A DNA stretch of 64,000 nucleotides from the NCBI RefSeq assembly GCF_001895925.1, contig NZ_MPPI01000020.1, positions 1 through 64,000 of the forward strand, read 5' to 3'. Every line of letters starts with the position of its first letter. The stretch's first letter is position 1. The notes beneath the pieces are model-generated. The model was not told where the DNA came from, ran no database searches, and saw only the letters and a list, made by a program, of their open reading frames with translations. A program made the position numbers and the translations under genes. The DNA comes from Phormidesmis priestleyi ULC007. Lineage in GTDB: Bacteria; Cyanobacteriota; Cyanobacteriia; Leptolyngbyales; Leptolyngbyaceae. Below, in pieces: positions 26,811 to 35,197 of the stretch.

Positions 26811-27683
26811 TTAACGAAGTTTCTTATTCTTGAGTTTCGCAGCGCTTGTTAGTAGACTACTCCCTGAGCGAACCATCTTGCCTGAGAAAGGTCTGAACAG
26901 AAATTCTTGAAGATTAGCAGGCTCACCAACATAGTCTAAACCAGTTGGCGGATACTCTCCTTTTTTCGGAAAGTATCCTGTTCCAAACAAAACATCCCAC
27001 AACGAAAATGCGGCTGAGTAGTTCTTGCCACGATGTTCTTTAAATCGAGAGTGATGGATGCGGTGAAAATGAGGATCTACAAATAGATATTGAAGTTTGC
27101 CAAAATTGAAACTGGTGTTTGAATGAATGAGTTGACCCCACCCTCTAAGTAGAATAAAGAGCGCCATTGTTTCACCGATATCGATTTCAACCAAAAGCTT
27201 CAGAGGAATGATCATCAGCGGTATTCTAAAAATTTCTTCTGAAAAATGGTGAACATCATTAAAGGCACTCATCTCTCTAAGCGAGTGATGAACTGAGTGA
27301 AACTGCCAGAAAAAATGATTAGAGTGCTGCAACCGATGAAACCAGTAATAGAATAAATCAGCAACTAAATAAGGAATGAAAGGTAGCAGTATCAGCCCTA
27401 CAGCCTTGTAGATGGAGTTTTGTGATTGAGAAAGCTCAGACAAGTTCAAATGGAAGAGGGATTGGTAATGATTAATAAGCAGTAATTGTTCTATAAGAGT
27501 CTGTAGAGCGACGGTGATTAAGATATATACAATCCAAAAGTAAGCCCCTTTTAACTTAGATTTAAATGATTGCTTCTCTCCTGGAAAAAGCAGCTCAAAG
27601 ATGATGAGAATGAATGACGCGATCGCCACCATTTTGATGTATTCGACTGCTCTGTCTGAAACTAAAGAGAAGTAAGCAACCAT
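26811..27683 (-). CDS. Sterol desaturase / fatty acid hydroxylase family protein
   Basis: This encodes about 290 residues with several membrane segments and the histidine clusters that bind a di-iron centre: HRLQHS, HSVHHS, then HFHRIHHS followed by GKNYSAAFSLWDVLFGTGYF. Such membrane enzymes hydroxylate or desaturate sterols, carotenoids or fatty acids. A TTG three codons upstream is an alternative start. Together with the adjacent acyltransferase it forms a two-gene insert between the adenosyltransferase-like gene and fraC. Base composition looks more AT-rich than the neighbours, which suggests transfer. Confidence 0.88.
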   Translation of the reverse strand: MVAYFSLVSDRAVEYIKMVAIASFILIIFELLFPGEKQSFKSKLKGAYFWIVYILITVALQTLIEQLLLINHYQSLFHLNLSELSQSQNSIYKAVGLILLPFIPYLVADLFYYWFHRLQHSNHFFWQFHSVHHSLREMSAFNDVHHFSEEIFRIPLMIIPLKLLVEIDIGETMALFILLRGWGQLIHSNTSFNFGKLQYLFVDPHFHRIHHSRFKEHRGKNYSAAFSLWDVLFGTGYFPKKGEYPPTGLDYVGEPANLQEFLFRPFSGKMVRSGSSLLTSAAKLKNKKLR

Positions 27684-27818
27684 GAGCAACACTTTGGTAT
27701 CTTAAGATTTAGATTATGAACTCTCGCCTAGCTCAATATGAGCAGTTTAACAAAGATTTCAACCGATGAACTAGATTTACCTGCTGCAGAAAGCTTTGCT
27801 CAAGGATGCTTGTTTGGT

Positions 27819-29063
27819 TCACCCTCTAGATAGTCTTATGATGTAGCTCTTTTTAAGGAGAATCAGCAGCTTCTTTGCGATCGTTTTAGACCAGTGGGTT
27901 GCGAAGTCGTCAATCGTGATTTTCATCAAGTGAGCGAATGGGATAGCTACCGCCACTAGAATTAGAAAAGAAACTAGGCAAACAAGGTTATAACCAAAGG
28001 TAGATCCCCATCTTAAAATGATCCATGAAGACAGTGAGTTGACCAGTGGTTGATGAATTAGATATAAGGGAAAAGAAATAAAGCCAAAGTAGACAAAAAA
28101 TCGTTTAGAAAAAAAGGAACCTATACTTTCACTAGTAATCGCTAAATAAAGCATAATTACAGATGCTAGAAAGTGCATAAAAACATTGATATCAAGATTA
28201 AGTCTAAGAAGTAATGGTTTAAGAACAGTCAAATAGGCATAGGATTTTGACGACTCACCAAATCCACCCAAATATAGAGATACAAGCAACAAGCTACTAA
28301 CCTGAATAGAGTTGAACCGGGGTAGAGATCTATGAAATCTGGCTAAAGTAGCTCCTATCAAAAAGGAAAGTAAAAAAATCTCAAATCTCTTATTAATAAT
28401 TAAGAAAAAGAATGCAATAACTACTATATTTATGAGGCTGAATTTACTTTTGTATGCAGACAACGAAAATATAAAAACCAGAATTGAACCTAGAAATTCT
28501 ACTGGCATTGTCCACAGAACGAGATTGTATAATTCTGAAAATTCGCTATTCCCGAAACAAACATCTAACAGGACACTCTTCAAGAGGTGTGTAATATCAA
28601 CTGGTAATTTAAAGAGATTAGTGTAGTCAAGCACCTGATTAGCTCCGTTCAATAGCGACAGTTCTTGAATATAATAAAGATTAAAATTAATTAAGAGAGC
28701 AGCGAACAAAGACGAAAAACCAGCCGGAATGACTAGCCTTGTGTAACGTGATAAAGCTCTGATATAAATAATAGATGAATCGCCTGCTTCAAAAAAACTC
28801 AGCGTTAGAATGAAGCCGCTTAGAACAAAGAATAAGCAAACTGCAAAACTTCCTTTGTAGAAGAAAGTGATTGGCGAATGGAAGAGAAAAACTTCCCACG
28901 ATGAGTGAGAAATACTACTGACCCCATTAGCTGCTGCTGGAGAAAATACGGCAATGACGTGCCACAGCAGAACAATCAGAGCCGCCGTTCCCCGCAATCC
29001 ATCCACAAACTCTACCCTCAAGGGCGACCCAAACTCGGCTTTCTTTGCTTCTAAGGGAATCAT
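27819..29063 (-). CDS. Membrane acyltransferase, family 3
   Basis: This encodes about 414 residues. VEFVDGLRGTAALIVLLWHV is the diagnostic opening with the catalytic histidine, FAVCLFFVLSGFILTLSFFE the second motif, and FPLYLIHQPLV the late helix motif. Around ten membrane segments follow. It should transfer acyl groups to a carbohydrate at the membrane. The frame stays open to a GTG at 29201, which would add 46 polar residues; I prefer the ATG nearer the conserved region. The gene is AT-rich, like the sterol-desaturase gene beside it, and both sit between duplicated fragments of flanking genes. Confidence 0.85.
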   Translation of the reverse strand: MIPLEAKKAEFGSPLRVEFVDGLRGTAALIVLLWHVIAVFSPAAANGVSSISHSSWEVFLFHSPITFFYKGSFAVCLFFVLSGFILTLSFFEAGDSSIIYIRALSRYTRLVIPAGFSSLFAALLINFNLYYIQELSLLNGANQVLDYTNLFKLPVDITHLLKSVLLDVCFGNSEFSELYNLVLWTMPVEFLGSILVFIFSLSAYKSKFSLINIVVIAFFFLIINKRFEIFLLSFLIGATLARFHRSLPRFNSIQVSSLLLVSLYLGGFGESSKSYAYLTVLKPLLLRLNLDINVFMHFLASVIMLYLAITSESIGSFFSKRFFVYFGFISFPLYLIHQPLVNSLSSWIILRWGSTFGYNLVCLVSFLILVAVAIPFAHLMKITIDDFATHWSKTIAKKLLILLKKSYIIRLSRG

Positions 29064-29307
29064 TTTGAATTCTTCTAGCGTTGTGGGCCTTGAGCCAGTA
29101 CTCGTCTGAGAAGATACTGAAAACTGATTTAAGTAGTCTCCTGAACGCCCATAGCGTGAAGACTTCTTGCGCCAAGTCGTCAGCAATTTCTGAAACCTCA
29201 CTAAATTTTCAGGCGAAAACGCAGACCAATGTAGCGCCCTTACTCACAGCGACTGCGTTTGTTCTACTTCCCCACAAACTTCATGTTTTCAATCAGCATA
29301 TTACCTG

Positions 29308-29415
29308 GCGATCGCTCTAAAATCAATGGTATTGCGAAACCGTTTAGATGGTCAGAAACCTGGAGTATATTTTGTGGCAACAACCAATCTGCTGTCAATC
29401 GTGATTGGCTAGGTG
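29308..29415 (+). pseudogene. Degenerate duplicate of the fraC 5' region
   Basis: About 108 bases match the early part of fraC (near 29808-29918): shared blocks are GCGATCGC-CTA-AATC-ATGGT, TGCGAAACCGTTTAG and CAACCAATCTGCTGTCAA, CGTGATTGGCT. The frame is broken and there is no start. The copy is in the same orientation as fraC. Confidence 0.8.
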
Positions 29416-29521
29416 ATCTTAGGCATCTTCATCATTAGATGCGTCCAGGTTCTTTAAGAAACCGCAGCACACAGGTTTGAGAAAATTGTGAATGCCCAGA
29501 CCGATCGATTGCAGCAGCGTG
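29416..29521 (-). pseudogene. Degenerate duplicate of the adenosyltransferase-like gene
   Basis: About 105 bases match 26407-26516 within the tandem-domain P-loop gene, in the same orientation: GCATCTTC, ATGCGTCCAGG, GAGAAAATTGTGAATGCCCA and CGATCGATTGCAGCAG have clear counterparts there. It directly abuts the fraC fragment; the junction falls in sequence similar in both parents (TGGAT-GCTG). Confidence 0.8.
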
Positions 29522-29744
29522 CAGCTTTATTGTAACGAACTTGACCCTGATAAGATTAGCAGGTTAATGCTCACTCGACGCTACATCTAGCGGTCAAACT
29601 ATAAAAGATGTTTAGGGGTAGAGAATTGATGTCTTTTTTCAAACTTTCTGTGCAGATCAGCCGACTAAACGTAAAATCGTCTGTGTTCACGATGCTGATT
29701 TACTTTGCGAAGCTCAGAGCGATCGTCCTACTCTTTTTTTGATC

Positions 29745-30287
29745 ATGTCTTCTTTTGATGTCTTGCCTTTGCGGGCGGTGCTGTTTCAACTTTTGTTTTT
29801 GGTGACTGCGATCGCCCTAGAATCGATGGTGCTGCGAAACCGTTTAGGAATCGGTCGAAAAATCAGCATTCAATTTGCGGCGACGACCAATCTGCTGTCA
29901 ACCGTGATTGGCTGGATGCTGTTTTTTATCGTCGAGCCACTGCTGTCACCTGAGCTACGATCGCAGCTCATCAGCTACATCTTTTTTGACTTGACCACTA
30001 ATCCTCCCCTCTTGATCGGACTCGCGTTCATCAGCTTTATCGCCACATTTTTGGTCAAACTCGAAGGCATTACCTGGCTAGAACTGCTGCTCGGCATGAA
30101 AAAAGATGTAGAAACCGAAGCCAGAGCCACCGCCAAGTTTCAAGGAAGACGCGCCCAGAGAGCTGCTTTTGCCACGGTGCCCAATCGTCCGTTAGCCGTT
30201 TTGTGGGCAAATGCGATTAGCTTTAGCGCCATCACGCTGCTGATTGGCATTCGCCTACTTTTTGATCAAACTTTCGGAACCTTCTAA
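29745..30287 (+). CDS. fraC: Filament integrity protein FraC
   Basis: This encodes 180 residues, about the size of Anabaena FraC, with three hydrophobic segments (PLRAVLFQLLFLVTAIALES, LSTVIGWMLFFIVEPLL, LLIGLAFISFIATFLV) plus a final one at the C-terminus. The identification rests mainly on gene order: a short membrane protein, a larger multi-span protein and an ABC-2-type permease in one operon is the fraC-fraD-fraE arrangement known to be needed for septal junctions and filament integrity. Start is the ATG two codons after a TTG. A broken copy of its 5' region lies upstream. Confidence 0.82.
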   Translation: MSSFDVLPLRAVLFQLLFLVTAIALESMVLRNRLGIGRKISIQFAATTNLLSTVIGWMLFFIVEPLLSPELRSQLISYIFFDLTTNPPLLIGLAFISFIATFLVKLEGITWLELLLGMKKDVETEARATAKFQGRRAQRAAFATVPNRPLAVLWANAISFSAITLLIGIRLLFDQTFGTF

Positions 30288-30320
30288 TCGCTCAACGTCT
30301 AGCCCTGTTTCATCAGCATC

Positions 30321-31334
30321 ATGACCAAATTTTTTGAAAACATTCAGAAACGCTTGAAGGAGATTGGTTGGGCATCTTGGCAAACTTTTATTGCCTTGAG
30401 CGTGTTTTCAGTGATTGTGGCAGGCATGACCCACTCGCCCGTTCAAACCATCATTGCTAACTTTGGCTGGCTGTTTTTGTTGATCGGGGTTTGGTGGTTT
30501 ACCTACGACTCAACGGTTAAGAAAAGGCTGACGTTTAACGGGCTATTTACTGGGCCGTGGATTGTAGGCGCGATCGTCTGTCTTTGGCTATTCGGCAGTT
30601 GGAACGGTGCCCCAACTCCGGCTTCCTTTATTAGCTGGCCTCCGGTTTCAGCGCTAATTTGGTCAGTTCCTCGGTTTATCAAAACTGACCCTGACAAGAA
30701 AACACCAACTTACACGGTTCCTACGCCTGCTGCTCGTCAAGATATCGTTTTGATGCTCTTGAGCAACCTGGTGATTAGCTGTTGGTTTCAACTGCATTTC
30801 TTGCTGCAAGATTGGCTGGTCGCTTATCCAAGCATTCGCTCTGATGATTTTGGACGCAGCGCCTTTGTGGTGGCGCTAAACCCTCAAAGTCAGCCAGACA
30901 TCAAGGGCATCGATCTCTTAGATGCTGCCGAACAAAGCTTAAAAACTCGCTTAGAAGGCAAGCCTTGGGGAGACGTAGAACGTTGGCTATCTCCAGAACA
31001 GTTAAATCAAGAAATACCCAAATTAGCTGCTGACGCGCACACAAAGATGCCGCTTCTGTCTGAAAGCAACCTGTGGGATCTGCGCGGACGAGTGCTGCCC
31101 GATACCCAATATACTTTAGAACTGCAAGCGATTTGGCAAGGGCCGAGCGCAAAGACAGAAGGCTACTACATTACCAAGGCGTGTCAGATCACTCAAGGTC
31201 GCAAAGCCGGCCCACCCGCCGATTTTGAGGTTAGCTCGTCTGCGGGGTCTACGACGCGATCGCGCGCGATCGGCACCGTTAAATGTGAAGCGCCCAGTCA
31301 GCCTCTACCAATTCCTCCACAAACGCCAACTTAA
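30321..31334 (+). CDS. fraD: Filament integrity / septal-junction protein FraD
   Basis: This encodes 337 residues, close to Anabaena FraD. About five membrane segments fill the N-terminal half (WASWQTFIALSVFSVIVAGM, GWLFLLIGVWWFTY, IVGAIVCLWLFGSW, IVLMLLSNLVISCWFQLHFL), followed by a soluble C-terminal domain expected on the periplasmic side, where FraD contributes the plug part of the septal junction. The central spans and LPDTQYTLELQAIWQGPSA region are conserved-looking. It starts 33 bases after fraC and is followed by fraE after 8 bases, so the three are surely co-transcribed. Confidence 0.82.
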   Translation: MTKFFENIQKRLKEIGWASWQTFIALSVFSVIVAGMTHSPVQTIIANFGWLFLLIGVWWFTYDSTVKKRLTFNGLFTGPWIVGAIVCLWLFGSWNGAPTPASFISWPPVSALIWSVPRFIKTDPDKKTPTYTVPTPAARQDIVLMLLSNLVISCWFQLHFLLQDWLVAYPSIRSDDFGRSAFVVALNPQSQPDIKGIDLLDAAEQSLKTRLEGKPWGDVERWLSPEQLNQEIPKLAADAHTKMPLLSESNLWDLRGRVLPDTQYTLELQAIWQGPSAKTEGYYITKACQITQGRKAGPPADFEVSSSAGSTTRSRAIGTVKCEAPSQPLPIPPQTPT

Positions 31335-31342
31335 GGAAGTCT

Positions 31343-32143
31343 ATGACACAGCACGTAGTCAGCGTGGGCAGCACCCTGGGCAGAGTGGTGACGATCGCGA
31401 CGAATGTTTTTCGAGAAGTGATTCGCGATCGCATCCTCTATCTAATCGGATTCTATGCGCTGGCGTTGATGCTAGCAGGGCGACTCTTACCCGAAATTGC
31501 TGCCACTACTGAGAAAAAAATCCTGCTAGATCTGAGTTTGGCGACGATGAGTATGTTGGGCTTGGTGATCGCCGTCTTTGTGGGAACTGGATTAGTCAAC
31601 AAAGAAATCGAGAAGCGCACCGTCTTTGTTTTGATTGCCAAACCTGTTAGCCGGGCAGAGTTTATCATCGGCAAACACTGGGGATTGTCTGCGGTGTTGG
31701 CGGTGTTGGTCGCGGCGATGACTGCGATCGCGCTACTAATCCTGTCTTTCTACCAAGTTCCCTTCTCGTTACGAGATATTTTAATTTCCTCTAGCTTTTT
31801 GTTTTTGCAGCTATCGCTGATTACGGCAGTGGCGATCGGGTTTGGCGTGTTCACGAGTTCTCTGTTAGCCATTCTGTTTACGTTTGCGATTTATTTAATG
31901 GGGCAACTCAGTCGAGATCTGGTGACGTTGGGCAAGTTGGCAAAAAATCCGTCGATCGAGTCCGTCACGCAAGGACTCTATCTTGTACTTCCCGATCTCG
32001 CCCGTCTGGATTTAAAAAACCAAGCTGCCTATCACTTAATTCCTAGTTCCGATGTGCTAGTTAGCAATGCGTTGTATGCGTTGATTTACACGATTTTGGT
32101 GCTGACGATCGCCTCGCTCATCTTTTCCACTCGCGAGTTTTGA
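31343..32143 (+). CDS. fraE: ABC-2 type permease FraE
   Basis: This encodes a 266-residue integral membrane protein of the ABC-2 permease type with six predicted spans. TIATNVFREVIRDRILYLIG and GTGLVNKEIEKRTVFVLIAKPVSR are the usual opening and the cytoplasmic elbow motif. In Anabaena FraE is required for filament integrity and, in diazotrophs, heterocyst maturation. No ATPase gene is beside it, as is common for fraE. Start supported by AAGGAAG. The operon is followed by a palindromic repeat. Confidence 0.85.
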   Translation: MTQHVVSVGSTLGRVVTIATNVFREVIRDRILYLIGFYALALMLAGRLLPEIAATTEKKILLDLSLATMSMLGLVIAVFVGTGLVNKEIEKRTVFVLIAKPVSRAEFIIGKHWGLSAVLAVLVAAMTAIALLILSFYQVPFSLRDILISSSFLFLQLSLITAVAIGFGVFTSSLLAILFTFAIYLMGQLSRDLVTLGKLAKNPSIESVTQGLYLVLPDLARLDLKNQAAYHLIPSSDVLVSNALYALIYTILVLTIASLIFSTREF

Positions 32144-32151
32144 CCCGTTTT

Positions 32152-32325
32152 AACGCTAGTTCGACGAGGTTTTTCGCTTCGTTCTCAGCGGCTTCTGCCC
32201 CCTAAATCCCCCATTTTGGGGGACTTCAAGCCCAGCACTGAGGTTCAAAGTCCCTCACTTGTGGGGGATTTAGGGGGCTACCTGAATTTGCAACCGTAGC
32301 GAAAAGCTTCATCGAACTGACATCG
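32152..32325 (-). repeat. MITE-like palindromic repeat, copy C (reverse)
   Basis: Reverse copy with ends AACGCTAGTTCGACG and CTTCATCGAACTGACATC. Arms GCCCCCTAAATCCCCC and GGGGGATTTAGGGGGC are intact. It separates the convergent fraE and lipoprotein genes. Confidence 0.85.
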
Positions 32326-32327
32326 TT

Positions 32328-32798
32328 TTAAGAGGCTTTGAGCGTCCGTTCTAAGATGCTTTTGGCAGGTTCTACGATCGCCCACTTGCCATCGGGCTGT
32401 TTGCGAAGGGCAGCAAACTGCATCGTGTCACCACTGCCGATCGTGTCTCCTTGCCGCAGTTTTCCAAGTTGGGGCGCGTTTAGCCCACAAAATCGAAATT
32501 TGTAGGCAGGAATTTCTGCGGTCGAGAAGAAGACACAGCCTCGCTTGTCTATCTGCGCTTCGCCATCAAACGGGGCATAGACAGGGCTACCTTTCAGCGC
32601 GATCGAAATGTCTCCCAACCCGCCCAAGACTTTGTAGCCAGCGATCGTGTCTCCGGGTTGCAGTTCCCACTTTTGAAATAGCTGAATGTCGATCGGGGGT
32701 TGACCGGATGGTTGAGAATTGCAGCCGCCGATCAAAAAAAGCAATGCACCGAAGAGGATCAGTCTTGCCCTAACGCAACCAAAACTTATAGCTTGCAT
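32328..32798 (-). CDS. Predicted lipoprotein, function unknown
   Basis: This encodes about 156 residues from an ATG preceded by GAGGGTGA. The signal peptide ends in a lipobox (LLFLIGGCNS), so a lipid-anchored exported protein is expected. The mature part has repeated strand-like stretches (ELQPGDTIAGYKVLGGLGDI, KGSPVYAPFDGEAQI) and looks like a small beta-rich domain with a lipoyl- or peptidase-M23-like GDTI...GDT pattern, but I cannot assign it. It overlaps the upstream gene by 29 bases. Confidence 0.68.
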   Translation of the reverse strand: MQAISFGCVRARLILFGALLFLIGGCNSQPSGQPPIDIQLFQKWELQPGDTIAGYKVLGGLGDISIALKGSPVYAPFDGEAQIDKRGCVFFSTAEIPAYKFRFCGLNAPQLGKLRQGDTIGSGDTMQFAALRKQPDGKWAIVEPAKSILERTLKAS

Positions 32799-33159
32799 AC
32801 TGATCACCCTCATAGAGAACCACAATCTGCCTTTGTGGGTCAAATTCTAGAGCATAAACTTCTCGTTCAGCCGTTGATCCCGATCGCACTTGCAAACTTG
32901 GCAATTTACAAGCAGGCTCACCCACAATTTCCCGAATTTTGGTTTTTTGATCGCCTTCTGCCACGGTCAATAATTTAGCGACCTGTTGCCTAGTCAGCTT
33001 ACCCTGAGGAGACGAGGTTAATGGACAGAGTTCGGTACCTGGTTTTGTGCCAAAAGAAGGTAAGCCTCGCAGGTCAGCAAACAGCCCTAGTGCCAGCAGA
33101 GCGGCTCCTCCTGCCAGCAGTTGTTTACGGTTAAAACGTCTTGGCTGGGAGTGTGTCAT
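32770..33159 (-). CDS. Small exported or membrane-anchored hypothetical protein
   Basis: This encodes 129 residues. A basic start followed by KQLLAGGAALLALGLFADLR predicts a signal anchor, possibly twin-arginine-like (PRRFNRK before the hydrophobic stretch). The soluble part (TRQQVAKLLTVAEGDQKTKI then REIVGEPACKL) ends with a strand-rich segment. The family is unknown. The start codon overlaps the stop of the upstream gene by four bases, so it is translationally coupled in a three-gene operon with the lipoprotein after it. Confidence 0.68.
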   Translation of the reverse strand: MTHSQPRRFNRKQLLAGGAALLALGLFADLRGLPSFGTKPGTELCPLTSSPQGKLTRQQVAKLLTVAEGDQKTKIREIVGEPACKLPSLQVRSGSTAEREVYALEFDPQRQIVVLYEGDQYASYKFWLR

Positions 33160-34130
33160 AACTTCCCCCCGATCAACAGCCCCAGAGTCAGCAGCAGCAG
33201 ACGGTAGATCAAGACTGGGCTAGACTTGGGCACACAGAAAGCTAGATAACCTGCTAGCACGGCTGGGCAAAACAGCAGGAGAAAGATCGGCAAATTTAGG
33301 AAAGGCAAACTTTTTGTCAGCAGCGTTAGCCCAATGCGTAGACCTGTGGCAGTCAATGTCCAGATCACGGCATCGAGCGCGATCACCCCTGGCCTTTGCG
33401 GCAGTTGCAGCCGAGGCTGAAGTCGCTTCCAATAATAGCGGAGGGTGCGACGACGCGGAACCGCCATTTGGGGGCGTGGAGAAGTCGAGAATCTAGGCGG
33501 CGTTTCTGAAGAGTTGGTTGAGGCAATTTTGGGCTGCATTGCGACTAACTGATCAGCAGATGCTATGACTGTGCTGTCGTTTGAAGGGGTCGCGGCTGCA
33601 ACAGGCTCAGTTTTAGAGGCACGACGATCGCGCAAAAATGGCGGAATGTTGAGTTCGGCCGATTGACCAGACGCTGGGGGAGACGGCGTTTGCTTCGTCA
33701 CTGCCGGAGCCTGTGGATGAGCGGTATGAGCGATCGTCCGCAGTTCTTGCATCTCGGATTGAATCTCGATCGACTGTTGGTTGATCTGATCTGCTTGCGT
33801 TTTTAGCTGTCGCAATTCTTGCTCTAAGATCTGAAATCGGGCCACGATCGACGGCTGAGTTGGCTCCCAAATTGACTTGACCTGATTAGGTGTCGCTTGT
33901 TTGGCTTTGAGAGAAGTCTGCTGTTTGGTTTTGGCGACAGTCTTTGGGGTGGTTGCGCGACGCTTGCGGGCGGGGGCAGCCTCTTGCACTGGTGTGGTCA
34001 GATCGGCAAGGGCGGAACTGTCTGCTTCTGCTCGATCGAGGTCAGAGGAATTTTCTTTTGATTCAGAGGATTTAACACCAGGCTCTCCTTGATCGGGCTG
34101 AATCTGACTTTCTGATTTCAGTTCTCTCAT
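33156..34130 (-). CDS. Coiled-coil and membrane protein, function unknown
   Basis: This encodes 324 residues in three parts: a charged, Lys/Gln/Ala-rich N-terminal region, a predicted coiled coil (ARFQILEQELRQLKTQADQI followed by NQQSIEIQSEMQEL), a Pro/Ser/Thr-rich linker, then a basic stretch and three hydrophobic segments at the C-terminus (GVIALDAVIWTLTATGLRIG, LNLPIFLLLFCPAVLAGYL, VLIYRLLLLTLGLLIG). The start follows AGGAGCC. The arrangement suggests a membrane-anchored scaffold facing the cytoplasm; function is unknown. It heads the three-gene operon and is divergent from a response-regulator gene. Confidence 0.68.
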   Translation of the reverse strand: MRELKSESQIQPDQGEPGVKSSESKENSSDLDRAEADSSALADLTTPVQEAAPARKRRATTPKTVAKTKQQTSLKAKQATPNQVKSIWEPTQPSIVARFQILEQELRQLKTQADQINQQSIEIQSEMQELRTIAHTAHPQAPAVTKQTPSPPASGQSAELNIPPFLRDRRASKTEPVAAATPSNDSTVIASADQLVAMQPKIASTNSSETPPRFSTSPRPQMAVPRRRTLRYYWKRLQPRLQLPQRPGVIALDAVIWTLTATGLRIGLTLLTKSLPFLNLPIFLLLFCPAVLAGYLAFCVPKSSPVLIYRLLLLTLGLLIGGKL

Positions 34131-34159
34131 GTTGGCTCCTGAGTCTAGCGAATTTAAGG

Positions 34160-34200
34160 ATTAGTATAGTATAATAGTACTATTTATAGTATCTACATAC
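34160..34200. promoter_or_regulatory. AT-rich palindrome cluster in a divergent promoter gap
   Basis: TAGTAT repeats surround a perfect AATAGTACTATT palindrome between the divergent membrane-protein operon and the response-regulator gene. It could be an operator or overlapping -10 elements; no regulator is identified. Confidence 0.35.
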
Positions 34201-34402
34201 TAGCATCACTCTGTCAAGCCGGGATTGAGACATCAGCCGCTCAAGCGCAAAGCCATCACCCATTGAGGTGACTAATTTTCTACTATGAGATCATGATTTG
34301 AGTCGGTTGGCGACTTAACCGCCGCTTAATGCTAAGACTCACCGATTTTTGATGTGAACTTGACCTACCCTAGAGGTTAAGTTCGCAAATTGACGTGTTT
34401 CC

Positions 34403-35059
34403 ATGCCCTTGACGATCTTGGTTGCTGATGACGATTCAGGCACACGCCTTTCAATTGGCGACTATCTTGAAGCCTCTGGCTACTCGGTTATTTCGGCTGA
34501 GAACGGCAAGGAGGCGCTTGGGATGGTCGAAACTTATCAGCCTCACCTGATAGTGACAGACATCACAATGCCCCAGATGGATGGCTATGAACTGGTCAGA
34601 CAGGTGCGGCGGCAGCCTTCTTTGCGTCTGTTGCCTGTGGTTTTTCTCACCGGACGCACCGACCCTAAAGAGCGGGTTTTGGGCTATCAGCTTGGCTGCG
34701 ATATCTATCTAGCCAAGCCGTTTGAGCTATCTGAGCTAGGAGCTGTCGTTCGCAATTTGCTAGAGCGATCGCAGATGATTGAGTCTGAGTGGCGATCGCG
34801 GGTGCAGGCAGTTGGAGTTAATGAAGCCTCTGCCAAGGTGTCAATCTATGAGCCAACGGTCGTAGTAGACCTGACCGATCGTGAAACAGAAGTGTTGTAT
34901 CTCTTAAGCGAAGGACTCTCGAATAGTCAAATTGGAGACAAGCTTCATCTGAGTCCCCGCACGGTTGAAAAACACGTCAGTAGTCTGCTCAGAAAGACCG
35001 ACACCAGCAATCGAGCCGAGTTAGTTCGGTTTGCAATGGTGCATCATTTACTAAGTTGA
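34403..35059 (+). CDS. NarL-type response regulator (Ycf29-like)
   Basis: This encodes 218 residues. The receiver domain shows LVADDDSGTRLSIGDYLEAS with the acidic pocket, the phospho-acceptor aspartate in LIVTDITMPQMDGYELV and the lysine in YLAKPFELSEL. A LuxR-type DNA-binding domain follows (LTDRETEVLYLLSEGLSNSQ, then IGDKLHLSPRTVEKHVSSLL). The order and length resemble Ycf29-type regulators of cyanobacteria and red algal plastids; the exact orthology is inference. No histidine kinase is adjacent. Confidence 0.88.
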   Translation: MPLTILVADDDSGTRLSIGDYLEASGYSVISAENGKEALGMVETYQPHLIVTDITMPQMDGYELVRQVRRQPSLRLLPVVFLTGRTDPKERVLGYQLGCDIYLAKPFELSELGAVVRNLLERSQMIESEWRSRVQAVGVNEASAKVSIYEPTVVVDLTDRETEVLYLLSEGLSNSQIGDKLHLSPRTVEKHVSSLLRKTDTSNRAELVRFAMVHHLLS

Positions 35060-35197
35060 TTAGGGCTTACACAAACCGCGAAGGTTTTAACCAAGAATCA
35101 AGCATCTGACCGACAGAGTGGCTTAAACCTCCGAGGTTTTGGTCAAAATGCGTAAGTCCTGTTGATTTTGCTGAAGATGTTGAATCCATCAGGCAGT

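Noticed and set aside
29202-29740. A gene in the gap before fraC
   Set aside because: The only coherent segments are degenerate copies of neighbouring genes; no frame has a start and continuous coding.
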